Of a DNA stretch of 64,000 nt, positions 1 to 10,710 are shown in pieces. The notes under the pieces are model-generated. The model saw only the letters and a program-made list of their open reading frames with translations, made no database searches and was not told the origin of the DNA. Positions within the stretch are counted from its first letter, which is position 1, and the number at the start of each line of letters is the position of its first letter. The stretch comes from Sorghum bicolor (taxonomy: Eukaryota > Streptophyta > Magnoliopsida > Poales > Poaceae). The stretch is taken from positions 59,328,407 to 59,392,406 of the forward strand of contig NC_012876.2 of assembly GCF_000003195.3 (NCBI RefSeq), written 5' to 3'. A program made the position numbers and the translations under genes.

Positions 1-21
1 GCCCCTACCTGGCGCGCCAAC
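1..21 (-). other. Primer-binding-site region of the outer LTR retrotransposon
   Basis: Read on the minus strand, this is the TTGGCGCGCCAGGTAGGGG-type sequence that follows the 5' LTR in many grass Ty3/gypsy elements. It directly abuts an LTR terminus ending in CCGACA. It shows that the outer element is on the minus strand and that its internal region continues left of the window. Assignment is by family resemblance. Confidence 0.6.
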
Positions 22-504
22 TGTCGGCGTCTAGACTCATGGTCTAGGCACTAACGAGTATAAGTCTGCGTGATTACCCGAGTGTTGACGGTCCTTAATG
101 CTCACAATTAACCATCAACTAATCATAGAAAAGGATCTAAATGCAAGCAACACCTAGACTTAGGGTTTTATCTGACAGAATTCCACGAGTTTTGGTGTTT
201 GTCTATTTCCGCAGGGGGTTATCAGGAAATACGGAAGAAAGGCCCACACGTCGGGTTTACATAGAGATATTAACGTGCTGCGCAATTTTCTACCATCTAG
301 AAGACTCCAGAAGCCACGGGAAGGAAGCGGAGGCCGAGAGGACTCAGGGACAGGGCGCCCGCCCACCTTTCCTGGGCGCCCGCCCTCAGCCAGAGTCCAA
401 TCAGGACTCTCTTTCGGGATATTGCTCCACCGACCTAAAGGATCAAGGAAAACCACACGATCAATGTCGGTTTGATCCAACGGCCGAGATTCACTTGAAG
501 GGAC

Positions 505-511
505 TATAAAA
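505..511 (+). promoter_or_regulatory. TATA box of the 5' LTR
   Basis: TATAAAA in a GC-richer context, repeated at the same offset in the 3' LTR. It is the likely U3 promoter; the start site would lie roughly 30 bp downstream. Confidence 0.65.
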
Positions 512-589
512 CCAGACCCCCTGGCCCCTGGAGATCATACCTCTTCTATAGAATCAAAGTTAGGGTTTCAATTCTTCATCCAAGTAGAG

Positions 590-690
590 AGGATCCCTCT
601 AGTTCTTCTAGTTCTACCTCTAGTTCATCTAGATCTAGTTCTAGTTCATCTAGTTCTAGTTCTAGTTCTAGTTAGTTCTAGTTGTAATCT
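590..690 (+). repeat. CTAGTT-type minisatellite in the 5' LTR
   Basis: Imperfect tandem CTAGTT/TCTAGTTC units lie just after the inferred transcription start. The equivalent array in the 3' LTR (about 6932-7047) is longer by one block of about 16 bp, as expected from slippage after insertion. Confidence 0.8.
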
Positions 691-1356
691 AGAAAATAGG
701 GAGAGAGAAGAGGAGAGCGGAGGAGGAGGAGCCGGATCTGTCGGATCTTCCTCAACATTGTACTTTTGCAGCATCTAGTTCGTTCTTCATCGTTCTCCAG
801 GTTCTTCAATTCATAACTCCTGAGTTCTCTAATTACTTTTATTTACATTCAAGTTATTTATTGGATTCCCGCTTGCATCAAGTGCTCTAATCTTTGAAAC
901 ATTAGAGTAGTAATTAATAGATTAGACATGGTGTTTAGTCTTGCAATTACCTGGAATTGCACCCAATCCTGCGGATTGTTGTGGTAGCCTTAGGGTAGTG
1001 ACAGCCCTAACGGTCGACGTATTCCACCTCGTTCGGATCGGTGTTTGTAGGACCGTAGTCAGACCTTCCTAGCCCCCTTCTCATCTCTTTCTGTGGTTAG
1101 TGCTCTGATGTCCCGAAATAGATAATCTTGAAGTAAATCTTGATTCTTAGATCAACTAGAGAACTCTCAGGAAACTTCCTCTCTTCCCACCAAAAATATT
1201 CATATAGTTATCCTTGGGCGATCTTGGATCTTAATTAGTACACTCACGTTCTCTGTGGAAAATCGATACTCTGGAATACTCCCGGGTGAAAGCTACATCG
1301 GTATCCGTGCGCTTGCGGATTTTTCTATTTGCGTTTAAAATACCCAACAAGCTTTC

Positions 1357-1374
1357 TAGCGCCGTTGCCGGGGA
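1357..1374 (+). other. Primer-binding site of the nested element
   Basis: GCGCCGTTGCCGGGGA lies seven bases after the 5' LTR end. It is the form widely seen in grass Tat-lineage elements and is expected to pair with the 3' end of a host tRNA. The exact tRNA is not asserted. Confidence 0.65.
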
Positions 1375-3171
1375 ACGGTAGCTGTGCTAGTTTCGAACCA
1401 AGTCGTCCGTGTATCCTTTTTCTTTTCCTTTTTACCACACTCACCTTATCATTTTCACCAAACCACATGGATTTCACACTAAGCATTAATGAGCATGGAA
1501 ATTATTTCATAGCCACTTCATTTACTCCATGCTCATATGCAACATCTTCACAATCCATTGGTCTCTCCAACATCACCACATTCGAGATCTCCAACCCCCT
1601 CTTCCTTTCTATTTATAAAAACTTTAAAAGGGCGGTTGTCGATGCATATGTCTATATGAAATATTGCAGATCTCGTTGAGTTGATCTTGATATAGGTCAG
1701 CGTTGGAGGGGAAACCACTTCACTGACATAAATTGATGGTTTCCCAAGGACAAGCTTAGTGTCCTAAAATAAGCATTGATCAGATCGTAACATAAGCTCT
1801 TAATTATTTGCAACACTACCTTGTGTATTGAGCATATAAGGATAATTGTAAAAAAATTCCTTCGGGTATTCTTGTCACTAACCTTTCTAGGATTGGAGCA
1901 AGAAGATCGGATGAATGACAAGCACAAGGTATGTACAACCAATCACCATACAACATTGAATTAAATTCATCCAAACTTGAATTTTGCAAAATTCAAGCTT
2001 GGGGGAGTACTTTATATAAAAACATCATTTGCCATGTTGCTATGTTGGTTGTCCCTACCTTTGAGACATGCTCAATTTGTTAAATACTAATCACACTACT
2101 TCATCTCCACTTGAGTATATCTCTATAAATGCTCTCATGCTACCTTTATTTGCTTTAGTATATGTCTAGGTTTGGAGTAGTTTCATTTATCTCTTAATTA
2201 AGCATGGTGCTTAGTTTAGGGCTGATGATCTTACTTCCAAGGGAGTTTAAATTAAGCATGATGCTTAGGTTAAAATGCCCTCCTAAATCAAATTAGACAT
2301 GGTGTCTAGGTTGATCTTTGAGCTGATAGTATGCTATAGTAGATATTGGATATTTTGTTGGACTAACCCCTGCAGGAGAACTTTCAATATCGACCTGGGA
2401 AGTCCTGAGATAAACTCACATTGGAGACAAAGAGAGAGACACATGAAGTTTAACAATTTACACAAGGAAGGCATAGCTCACAAGAGATGATCCATGGAGG
2501 GTGCCACAAACACAATGCACAACCGCTAAGAGAGGAAAGCTTCCACAAGGTGATACTATACCATCACTCTTCAAGTAAGGTAACATCTTAAGGTACTTGA
2601 CTATCACTTTTATAAGCTTCTCCTTGGTTCTGGTGTTCACATGAATAAAAGAGACAAACATGTATGATTTACAACTATAGATTAACCAACCCAATCGATT
2701 CAATATGTTTTGTCCTTCCACCTTTGTGATCCCACACTCCTAATCATATGAGCTAAAATGTTGCACACTCAATCTTTGGAAGATATATTTTATAAAAAAA
2801 AAGCAACATAAATATAGATAGATTATCTTTCCATTAGGTTGAGCGATTTGATCTGACAAATGTTTTAAATGCTACACTCATGATCTTATTATCCATCAAC
2901 TTTGTCTTGCTCACTATGCTTAAGGTTAGAGAGAACAAATACACTTTTGGTTCTGTTGGTGTTTCCCACCAACAGAGCCCATGCACTTGATCTCTGCCTT
3001 GTCTCTATGAGCAGGTACACTTCGAGCAAAATATGAAGGAGTTTTACAACTCCCAGACTCCACCAAGTGAAGAACCTAGATCTACGAGCACAAACACACT
3101 GGAGATATTGGACACTCAGGCAATCACAGCCCTGAGATGCTTGAGGACGTAACTACTAGAGTAACCCCATT
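1375..3171 (+). other. Non-coding interior (5' part) of the Tat-like element
   Basis: This part is AT-rich with no open frame resembling gag. A second purine tract of the CAAGCTTGGGGGAG type occurs at 1994-2007, the same motif that precedes the 3' LTR. From about 2200 to 2300 the phrase "TTAGACATGGTG/AAGCATGATGCTTAG" recurs in several variants, suggesting short degenerate repeats. Confidence 0.6.
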
Positions 3172-3560
3172 GTGGAAGTAATTACTGACCTTCTGCCGGT
3201 CAAGAGAGGCGATCCAGGACGCACCGTCATCCCGATCTCCATCGGCATGGTGGACTTCCTAGAAGCACTCTGCGACTTTGGCTCCAGTATCAACATTATG
3301 CCCAAGTTTCCCAAAAGGAATATTGAAGAACCTCTACGTCCGAGTTGGTACCTTGCACGCCCCAGCAGACTTCGTGGTGATAGAGACTGGTACTGATGAG
3401 AGGGCACCCATCATCCTAGGAGGCCATTCCTGAACACCTCAAGAGCTGTCATCTACGCTAGTGCTGTCAAGATCAGTTTCTACATCAATGGGAGGAAGGA
3501 GACGTTTTCCTTCAAGAACAAGATTACAGAAATCTCAAAGCAATCCCGACATGAACCAAG
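3172..3560 (+). pseudogene. Degenerate retropepsin-like domain, copy 1
   Basis: The frame at 3172-3396 carries a retropepsin-like active-site neighbourhood (ALCDFGSSINIMPK), in which aligned Tat proteases usually read D-L/T-G-A/S. The flap-and-tail part with the IILGG motif continues to about 3560, but only in another frame, because a base is missing near 3421 and a stop follows. The family is the aspartic protease of LTR retrotransposons, which cuts Gag-Pol. It cannot be translated as one chain, so I treat it as a relic. No polymerase follows it. Confidence 0.6.
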
Positions 3561-3594
3561 GAAGAGGACCAACAGGAGGAACAGAAACAAGCAA

Positions 3595-4061
3595 ATGTGG
3601 ACTGAGTTAGCTAAGATGGTCACTGCAGTTCAAGGAGGTCAAGATCGTCAACTCAAGTCGCCTTTCTTGTTCAAGAAGGACGACCCTGGTGTTCCAAGCA
3701 TCGAGTGCACAATCAATGGATACAACTTCCAGAAGATGCTTTGCGACACCGGGTCAGGCGTCAACATAATGGCCGCAGTCACCTATCAACTCCTGTTCGG
3801 AACCATGCCACTAAAACCGTCATACATTTAGCTCCAGATGATTTTAAGGTTATTGACATGGGAGAAGACGAGTATGATCCACCCATCATCCTTGAAAGAC
3901 CGTTCCTCAGCACCGTTAAAGCAATCATCTACATTGGAACCGGAGAAGTCCACATGCACTTCCCCTCTGACAAGGTACGCCGTTGTTTTACTGACCTTAA
4001 CTATATAGTTGAAGACTCTAAGCAGGTCAGGACAAGAAGAAGAAGACGCAACCGCAACTAG
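3595..4061 (+). pseudogene. Degenerate retropepsin-like domain, copy 2
   Basis: A second protease-like unit follows directly. The active-site region LCDTGSGVNIMA lies in the frame 3595-3831. The downstream strand motif PPIILERPFLSTVKA is in a shifted frame that stays open to 4061 and ends in a basic RRRRRNRN tail. The two frames overlap, so the domain is interrupted by a frameshift. It is clearly diverged from copy 1, so the pair is an old duplication or comes from two source elements. No enzymatic activity is expected. Confidence 0.6.
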
Positions 4062-6409
4062 AGAAGACAAATCATCAAGGACGGATGGGTAGACTATGAA
4101 GGAGAAGTTGTAAGGTCTGAAGACATACAACTTGAATAGAACTGTCCTGAGGAGACCGTAGCACCGAGGCAGGTGTGGAGAGAGAAGATAGTTATACACG
4201 AAGAGCAGGCACCGCCGGAACCACCGACTACGCCATCTAGCGAATCCCAGGACGACTAAGAAAACGGAGAGTCCCGTTCGGAGGACTTAAAAACACCGAA
4301 CGCCTTGCCTAGAGGTAAACTTGGTAGTTATCTTTTTCCTTTCAATTATTTTAAAATATTTTTCTTAGTTAATCATGTTTATATCATCTTGAAAAGAAAA
4401 TAAAAATATTAAAAATATTAAGCCCCATGTGAGTATGCTCATGGCATAAAACCCATAAGTACATTCACTGTGGTGGCATAAAAATAAAATAAATATATTT
4501 CTGTCCTATAAAAATAAAATTATGATCCTACTAATGAGTAACATTTATTGAGGAGGCTCAACATGATAAAGGCTAGGTATTTATGCTAACACTTAACCAG
4601 TTCCACAAAGCTTTGTTGTCTATTTGAGCTCCACAGAATTCAAGGATCAAAGAAGACTAGCAGATGGAGGACATCCTAATTGCTGACAGAGTGCTGCGGA
4701 CATTCAAATACACCTCCGCTACCTGCTAGCTACATCACAAGGAATTACGTCAAAATCCAGCTTGGGGAGAGCACCCCCATTTATCCAGCTAAGTGTTCTA
4801 CTCACGTTTATAGTTTACTTAAATAATAAAAAGATGCATAATCATAAAAACCCAAATAAAGATTTTGTGCTTGTATATATATCTTTGCTTAGTTTGCTAA
4901 ATAAATAAATAAATAAAGTTTGCTATGAACCCTCATGATAAGCTCTTACATGAAAATGATGAATAGTTGCTCTGCCATGACTAGTTCTAAAAATTAAAAT
5001 CTCTCTCAAGTTTAGGCATGACTGTTATTAATTAAGATTTGCTCTAAACCTGAACTTGTGGGAAGAGTACTTGATCTAAAGTCTAAGTCGTTAACGGATA
5101 TGATATGGGAAGGTTGAGCTGCTGTTTATCTGTTTCTAGAGATGCTAGAATTCTGGAGAATTTTAAATCTTTAAAATGTTGCATGATGAGTTCCTGTATG
5201 ATGAGAATTTAAATTCCTACCACAGTCATATATACATGCTTGCTAAACTTTGAGCCACACATTTACTTTTTACTGCTTATGAGCATTGAGTGTGGTCAAG
5301 CTGTGTAGACCCTTAGGAGCTTGTCATGTGGTTAAATCAAGATTCACTTGCACGTTCACTCATACATGCTGCTTCTACTCCGGAAGTACGCATCCACATA
5401 TATCCATCCATTTCCATCTCCAGAACCACCCAAAAATATTCTACTCCTAATCAGGGAGAGAATAGCCAAAAACATTTCTGTTTTCCCTTGTGAAATAAAT
5501 GCTCAAGTTATCTTGTTACTACCACTTGCTATATTATCTCATGAGATGAGTGCTCTAAAAAAAAGAAAAAAAAAGAAAAGAAAAAAAGTATACGAGGAAA
5601 TAAAAAGGGGCAAGTGCCCGGAACCTCGAAAGAAAAGAAAAAGTGAGACGAGAGGTAAAAATGGACAAGTGTCCGACAGTAGAATTAGGGGTACAAGATA
5701 CCCACCTGAGAGAAAAGAAAAAATAAAATATAGAGCCTCTCATTCTCCTCAAAAAGTTTCAAAAGAGCAAGAAAGTTATGTATCCCCTCAAAAGAGCATA
5801 AGTAGAATTAGACTTTCACCATCATTATCACCATCATCACCATACACCATTCATTCGCCACACATGCACATCTTGATTTGACTTATTGACTTGTTCTTCT
5901 GGATCCATGGCTTGACTATGCAATAAATGTCTTGTAAGTATGTATTAGCTGTCTCCCACCTATGAGCTCCAGATATCAAAACCTTATTAGAGTAGGGTGA
6001 GAGAGAAGGCAATACCACTATGCCTCATACCAAAAATACCACATACTTTGAGAGAAGGCATATACCATTACTGCCTTGGTAAGGATCCAGAAATACCACA
6101 AAAGAGAGACTAGAGAGAGTCATACAAGGAATCTCTGAGTTTTATTTGAAAATCTACAAAAACTCCAGAGCTATAGTTAATCGAAGAACAAGAGACATGG
6201 CGCTTGACTAGACCGTTCTATCTTTTAACTGCTCAAGACACAAGTGACGGTTACAAGCCCCATGGTGAAAGGTAAATGAGTAAGTTTTAAGTCTTAACAG
6301 TTTACTCTAACCAGAGATGAGATCTTGTTTAAATGCATGTGTATCTTTAAGGCATGAAACCACTGCAGAAACTCTTGAGTTCATCTTTGCTCAGGGACGA
6401 GCAAAGGTT
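4062..6409 (+). other. Non-coding interior (3' part) of the Tat-like element
   Basis: There is no recognisable pol. A weaker purine tract (CCAGCTTGGGGAGAGC) lies at 4758-4773. A 177-codon open frame at 5348-5881 has a hydrophobic N-terminal third, then a Lys/Arg-rich stretch encoded by an A/G-rich tract (5557-5660), then Ser/Pro-rich sequence. It matches no family I know and its composition follows the purine tract, so I do not call it a gene. Confidence 0.55.
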
Positions 6410-6424
6410 AAGCTTGGGGGAGCT
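6410..6424 (+). other. Polypurine tract of the nested element
   Basis: An AAGCTTGGGGGAG-type purine run immediately precedes the 3' LTR start at 6425. It is the usual plus-strand priming site of Ty3/gypsy elements. Confidence 0.75.
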
Positions 6425-7707
6425 TGTTGACGGTCCTTAATGCTCACAATTAACCATCAACTAATCATAGAAAAGGATCTAAATGCAAGCAACACCTAGA
6501 CTTAGGGTTTTATCTGACAGAATTCCACGAGTTTTGGTGTTTGTCTATTTCTGCAGGGGGTTATCAGGAAATACGGAAGAAAGGCTCACACGTCGGGTTT
6601 ACATAGAGATATTAACGTGCTGCGCAATTTTCTACCATCTAGAAGACTCCAGAAGCCACGGGAAGGAAGCGGAGGCCGAGAGGACTCAGGGACAGGGCGC
6701 CCGCCCACCTTTCCTGGGCGCCCGCCCTCAGCCAGAGTCCAATCAGGACTCTCTTTCGGGATATTGCTCCACCGACCTAAAGGATCAAGGAAAACCACAC
6801 GATCAATGTCGGTTTGATCCAACGGCCCAGATTCACTTGAAGGGACTATAAAACCAGACCCCCCTGGCCCCTGGAGATCATACCTCTTCTACAGAATCAA
6901 AGTTAGGGTTTCAATTCTTCATCCAAGTAGAGAGGATCCCTCTAGTTCTTCTAGTTCTACCTCTAGTTCATCTAGATCTAGTTCTAGTTCATCTAGTTCT
7001 AGTTCTAGTTCCTCTAGTTCTAGTTCTAGTTAGTTCTAGTTGTAATCTAGAAAATAGGGAGAGAGAAGAGGAGAGCGGAGGAGGAGGAGTCGGATCTGTC
7101 GGATCTTCCTCAACATTGTACTTTTGCAGCATCTAGTTCGTTCTTCATCGTTCTCCAGGTTCTTCAATTCATAACTCCTGAGTTCTCTAATTACTTTTAT
7201 TTACATTCAAGTTATTTATTGGATTCCCGCTTGCATCAAGTGCTCTAATCTTTGAAACATTAGAGTAGTAATTAATAGATTAGACGTGGTGTTTAGTCTT
7301 GCAATTACCTGGAATTGCACCCAATCCTGCGGATTGTTGTGGTAGCCTTAGGGTAGTGACAGCCCTAACGGTCGACGTATTCCACCTCGTTCGGATCGGT
7401 GTTTGTAGGACCGTAGTCAGACCTTCCTAGCCCCCTTCTCATCTCTTTCTGTGGTTAGTGCTCTGATGTCCCGAAATAGATAATCTTGAAGTAAATCTTG
7501 ATTCTTAGATCAACTAGAGAACTCTCAGGAAACTTCCTCTCTTCCCACCAAAAATATTCATATAGTTATCCTTGGGCGATCTTGGATCTTAATTAGTACA
7601 CTCACGTTCTCTGTGGAAAATCGATACTCTGGAATACTCCCGGGTGAAAGCTACATCGGTATCCGTGCGCTTGCGGATTTTTCTATTTGCGTTTAAAATA
7701 CCCAACA
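6425..7707 (+). repeat. 3' LTR of the nested Tat-like element
   Basis: This 1283-bp copy matches the 5' LTR apart from about six substitutions, one extra C in the C-run near 6862, and one extra block of about 16 bp in the CTAGTT array. TATAAAA is at 6847-6853. It is followed by the CCGAG target duplication at 7708-7712 and then by outer LTR sequence. Confidence 0.92.
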
Positions 7708-7960
7708 CCGAGCTTGGATGGTGATGCAAGTGAGACACAGAAGATTTATATTGGTTCGGGCCAAGAATGTCCTACGTCCAGTGTGATCGGGGGTTTTGTA
7801 TAACCTTGCACCCAAAGGTGCTTGCAGTAGGGGGTACAAGTAGGTTGCGAGAGAGGGCTAAGTCCCAGGTCTCGGCTTAGTGGTGGACAGAGTGCTGGTC
7901 GCTGCTCTGTGGAAGAGTGTGTTGGGCGTGTCTCCCTTTAGCTATGAGCCCTGGCTCCCC

Positions 7961-7967
7961 TTTTATA
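7961..7967 (-). promoter_or_regulatory. TATA box of the outer LTR
   Basis: The minus strand reads GGCTATAAAAGGGG, a strong plant TATA context inside the outer LTR. Transcription from it would run left, but the inserted element now separates it from its own internal region. Confidence 0.55.
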
Positions 7968-8438
7968 GCCTCAAGGGGAGACAGAGATTTACATGGGTAG
8001 ATGGGTAGATTTCCCTGAGTGGAAGAGTTACAGCCCCGACCCTGTTGAAGCCTGTCCATCTTGTCCTTGAGGGATGGCCACTTCTGTGGAGGTTTACCGA
8101 GCCCTGTAGAAGTCATGGGGGTCGGATCGCCGGTACTGCTGATCATCCCGTCAATAGTGGGAAAAGACCTCAAATAGTGGTGCTGATCAACCTCCCCATT
8201 CCCTTTCTACTGTGAGGCAGTACGCCACAGTGAAAGAGGTAAGGGCACACAGTGAAAAAAGGTGAAGCTGCAGTGCCCAGGGCGGTTGGAACAGTCGCCA
8301 CCCTGCCCTGCTGCAGTATGGGAGTCATCGCGCTTGTCACGTCGCGGGTACGGGCGCCGTGTGGTCGAAGTCTTACTGTCCTGGTGGATCGGGATCCGGC
8401 GCCCGAGCCCAGAAGGGGTCGGGCGAGGCGGTGTCTGC

Positions 8439-8615
8439 GTCCGAGGCCCTGAGGGGTCGGGCGAGTCGGAACTTGCGTCCGAGGCCCTGAGGGGTCGGGC
8501 GAGTCGGAATTGGCGTCCGAGGCCCTGAGGGGTCGGGTGAGTCGGAACTGGCGTCCGAGGCCCTGAGGGGTCGGGCGAGTTGGAACTGGCGTCCGAGGCC
8601 CTGAGGATCAGATGA
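8439..8615. repeat. 38-bp tandem repeat in the outer LTR
   Basis: There are four full units (8439, 8477, 8515, 8553) and a partial fifth from 8591. Each begins GTCCGAGGCCCTGAGGGGTC. Units differ by one to three bases. The array is GC-rich and lies upstream of the minus-strand TATA, so it is in U3 of the outer LTR. Confidence 0.85.
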
Positions 8616-8739
8616 GCTGGGGCCCGTGCCCCGGTGCTTGTGGTTAACTTGCTTTGTCCTTTGCGTTTTTTATTGCTCTGATTTGGGTATCCCTTTTTAT
8701 GGTACCCAACAATAGTGAAGGAGGTTAGAACCGCAATTT

Positions 8740-8940
8740 GCCTGGATGTTGTTGATGAAAGTTATAGTCCAGGCACATGGGTTATGGCATGTGTTGAATA
8801 CTGGCACCACATACGTGGTGGACGATAGGATGGCAATGGTGGCCATCCTTCGAGTGATGCCAATAGACACTACTCTAGATCTATTGATAACTGCCAAGTC
8901 TAAACACAACATTACTAAAATCAGACCCTACAGAGGATAA
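8740..8940 (+). pseudogene. Possible Ty1/copia gag fragment
   Basis: The 64-codon frame reads ...GLWHVLNTGTTYVVDDRMAMVAILRVMP..., which resembles the "DRxALxxIxxAVP" block of gag polyproteins in grass copia elements (UBN2 type). There is nothing else of gag or pol around it, and it abuts the outer LTR boundary at 8712. It may be a relic predating the LTR element. The match is from memory of the family pattern and is weak. Confidence 0.35.
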
Positions 8941-10021
8941 TTGGTACTGATAGACTTGTCTTTTTAGACAACACAGTGATAGGAAGATATCATTGTTAGG
9001 CTAAGACAAGACCGGACAACGATAGAATTAGGGTCATTGTTGGATCAAGTCTCTACCCAACAGTGGAAGTGTGATACAATGGGCTAGATCAGACATCTTT
9101 CTCTACCTACATATTAAAAACACTATCGAGCTTAGGCTCCCACTTTTTAGGGCATTGAAGCTCAAAAGGTTCAAACTGACCTGACAGAAGTGAAAATTTA
9201 TAGGTGGACTTGGTCTTCAAAATTTGGCCTAATGCTAGGCTTCAGGCAGGCTCAGGTCATGAGATTTCCTACCATGCTTTTTAAAGCCTAGCCGAAAGCT
9301 AAACCCTAAACCTACTATTTAAATTGGTATATATTTTACTTCAAACTCTACCATCAATCTTGAGCATAGTGGCATAAGTTTAAATGGTCGTTTATGTCAT
9401 TGTCATAATTAAGAGTGCATTCTATATGCACAAAGAGTTGGGATTTGCACAAGTGAGGGTTTTCATGATCATTTTAATTTGGCTGATTATCGACCTTCTG
9501 CTTTGACTAGTTTGTAGGCTCGATTCTTGAGTGTTATGGGACCCTTGGAACATGGTAAAAAGTGTTAAACCATGGCTTAAACTCCCAACACCTATCTCTA
9601 TTGTTCCAAACCCCAAAACATCTATTTTCTAGCCTCTTTTGGTGACTTTTTTGAGAATCATTAGAGATGATTTTTGTGGTGATCTTCCTCACTTCCTAGG
9701 TGCAATGAGGTCTAAACATGCTTAGACTTTGCCTCCATCTGAAATCCCACGAGCATCCTTAAAACCTTCTTCACTATTGTGAAAACCCAATTTGAGAGCT
9801 TAAATTTAAATATGATGGCCAAGCTTTGAGCTTATATGATGGCCAAGCTTTGAGCTTTTGGCCAAAAACCCGACGGTTCAAGGCGGGAACCAGGGGTCGG
9901 GCAGCAAGCACCCGGCCCTGGGGGAAACCCACCGTCCACCGCAACCTAGTGTGTGGAAGACTCGTACTGCAGCACTGTCCCATCATACAAGAACAGGCGT
10001 AACCCACGCCACCCAAGGCTG
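8941..10021. other. Gene-free stretch
   Basis: I see no coding sequence. The first 800 bp are AT-rich and unique-looking. From about 9806 a short GATGGCCAAGCTTTGAGCTT phrase is repeated (9814-9833, 9838-9857), and from about 9860 the sequence becomes GC-rich and retrotransposon-like. Confidence 0.5.
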
Positions 10022-10462
10022 TGTCGGGCAACATTTAAGAGCGCACACGAAGACCATGAGTGGCTTGGCACTGTGCCACCAAGAGTAGTGTACAACACCA
10101 ATCGGGCGTGATGTAGGCTGCGCCACATGGCGCAGCAGTACAACACGCATTGCCCAGACAAACGGCACGCCACTATTACCACAACAGTGAAGGTACGGTG
10201 ACGCGGAGCCAATCTTGTTCTCAACGACCGGGTTGACGGGTCCCATCGGCAGAGGAAGAAAGGGGGCACTGTCACGGAGGCTCCTTCCTCTAGGCACCTC
10301 GTCTATTTTTCCCTCTTCTGCTCCCTTCCCCCTATCGTGTCTCCCAAGGATCCTTCCTTGAACTATAAAAGGGGGGACTTGGGACCCTTCTAGGGTAAGC
10401 TCTCTGGACTTCTCCAAGTTTAACAACATATAGCTCCGACCACACGCAGCAAGAGACTTGGG

Positions 10463-10503
<41 letters not shown>

Positions 10504-10671
10504 ATTTGTAACCCCTACATAAACTAATCAAATAGCGGGTAGCACAATAGCGTCGCGACTAGGGATGTTCTGCCCGAACCAGCATAATTCCTTGTGCCCA
10601 CCTTAGTTAATCATCCGACCCTAAACATGCAGTCATACGAAGTTACTAGCCGGTGGTTTCTAAAACTGACA
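10022..10671 (+). mobile_element. LTR-like segment, copy 1
   Basis: The sequence runs from TGTCGGGCAAC to ...ACTGACA, with TG/CA termini. It contains ACTATAAAAGG (TATA, near 10361), a long CT microsatellite (about 10466-10501) and a downstream AGTATCACAAGCGG stretch that could be a decayed primer-binding site. This looks like a retrotransposon LTR. No internal coding region follows, because a second partial copy begins about 40 bp later. Confidence 0.5.
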
Positions 10672-10710
10672 GTATCACAAGCGGATATAGATATTACAAA
10701 ACATTGTATG

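Larger units (their letters stand above)
83..1349 (+). repeat. 5' LTR of the nested Tat-like element
   Basis: This 1267-bp direct repeat of 6425-7707 has TG...CA ends. It holds the promoter (TATAAAA at 505-511) and a CTAGTT-rich minisatellite downstream of it. Short open frames inside it (for example 141-509) recur in the 3' LTR and resemble no known protein, so I do not call them genes. Confidence 0.92.
83..7707 (+). mobile_element. Non-autonomous Tat-like Ty3/gypsy LTR retrotransposon
   Basis: This is a complete element with two LTRs (83-1349 and 6425-7707), both starting TGTTGACGG and ending ACCCAACA. It is flanked by the 5-bp target duplication CCGAG (78-82 and 7708-7712). A primer-binding site (GCGCCGTTGCCGGGGA type) follows the 5' LTR and a purine tract (AAGCTTGGGGGAG) precedes the 3' LTR; both are typical of the Tat/Athila side of Ty3/gypsy. 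The 5.1-kb interior has only degenerate retropepsin-like pieces. I see no gag, reverse transcriptase, RNase H or integrase, so mobility would depend on proteins from another element. The LTRs differ by about six substitutions and two indels by hand count, which indicates a recent insertion. It lies inside the LTR of an older element. Confidence 0.9.
22..8712 (-). mobile_element. 5' LTR of an outer gypsy-type retrotransposon, split by a nested element
   Basis: On the minus strand the LTR begins TGTTGGGTACC (ending at 8712 on plus) and finishes ...CCGACA at 22, so it has TG...CA termini. It is interrupted by the 83-7707 element and its target duplication. Without the insertion the LTR is about 1.06 kb. 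A minus-strand TATAAAA lies at 7961-7967, and a 38-bp tandem array lies at 8439-8615. The other LTR and the coding region are outside the window. A family name cannot be given without a repeat library. Confidence 0.65.

Noticed and set aside
141..509. 122-codon open frame repeated at 6483-6851
   Set aside because: It lies inside the LTRs across the promoter, has no family resemblance, and the second copy exists only because LTRs are duplicated.
5348..5881. 177-codon frame in the Tat-like element
   Set aside because: Its Lys-rich middle is a by-product of an A/G-rich tract, and the rest shows no domain.
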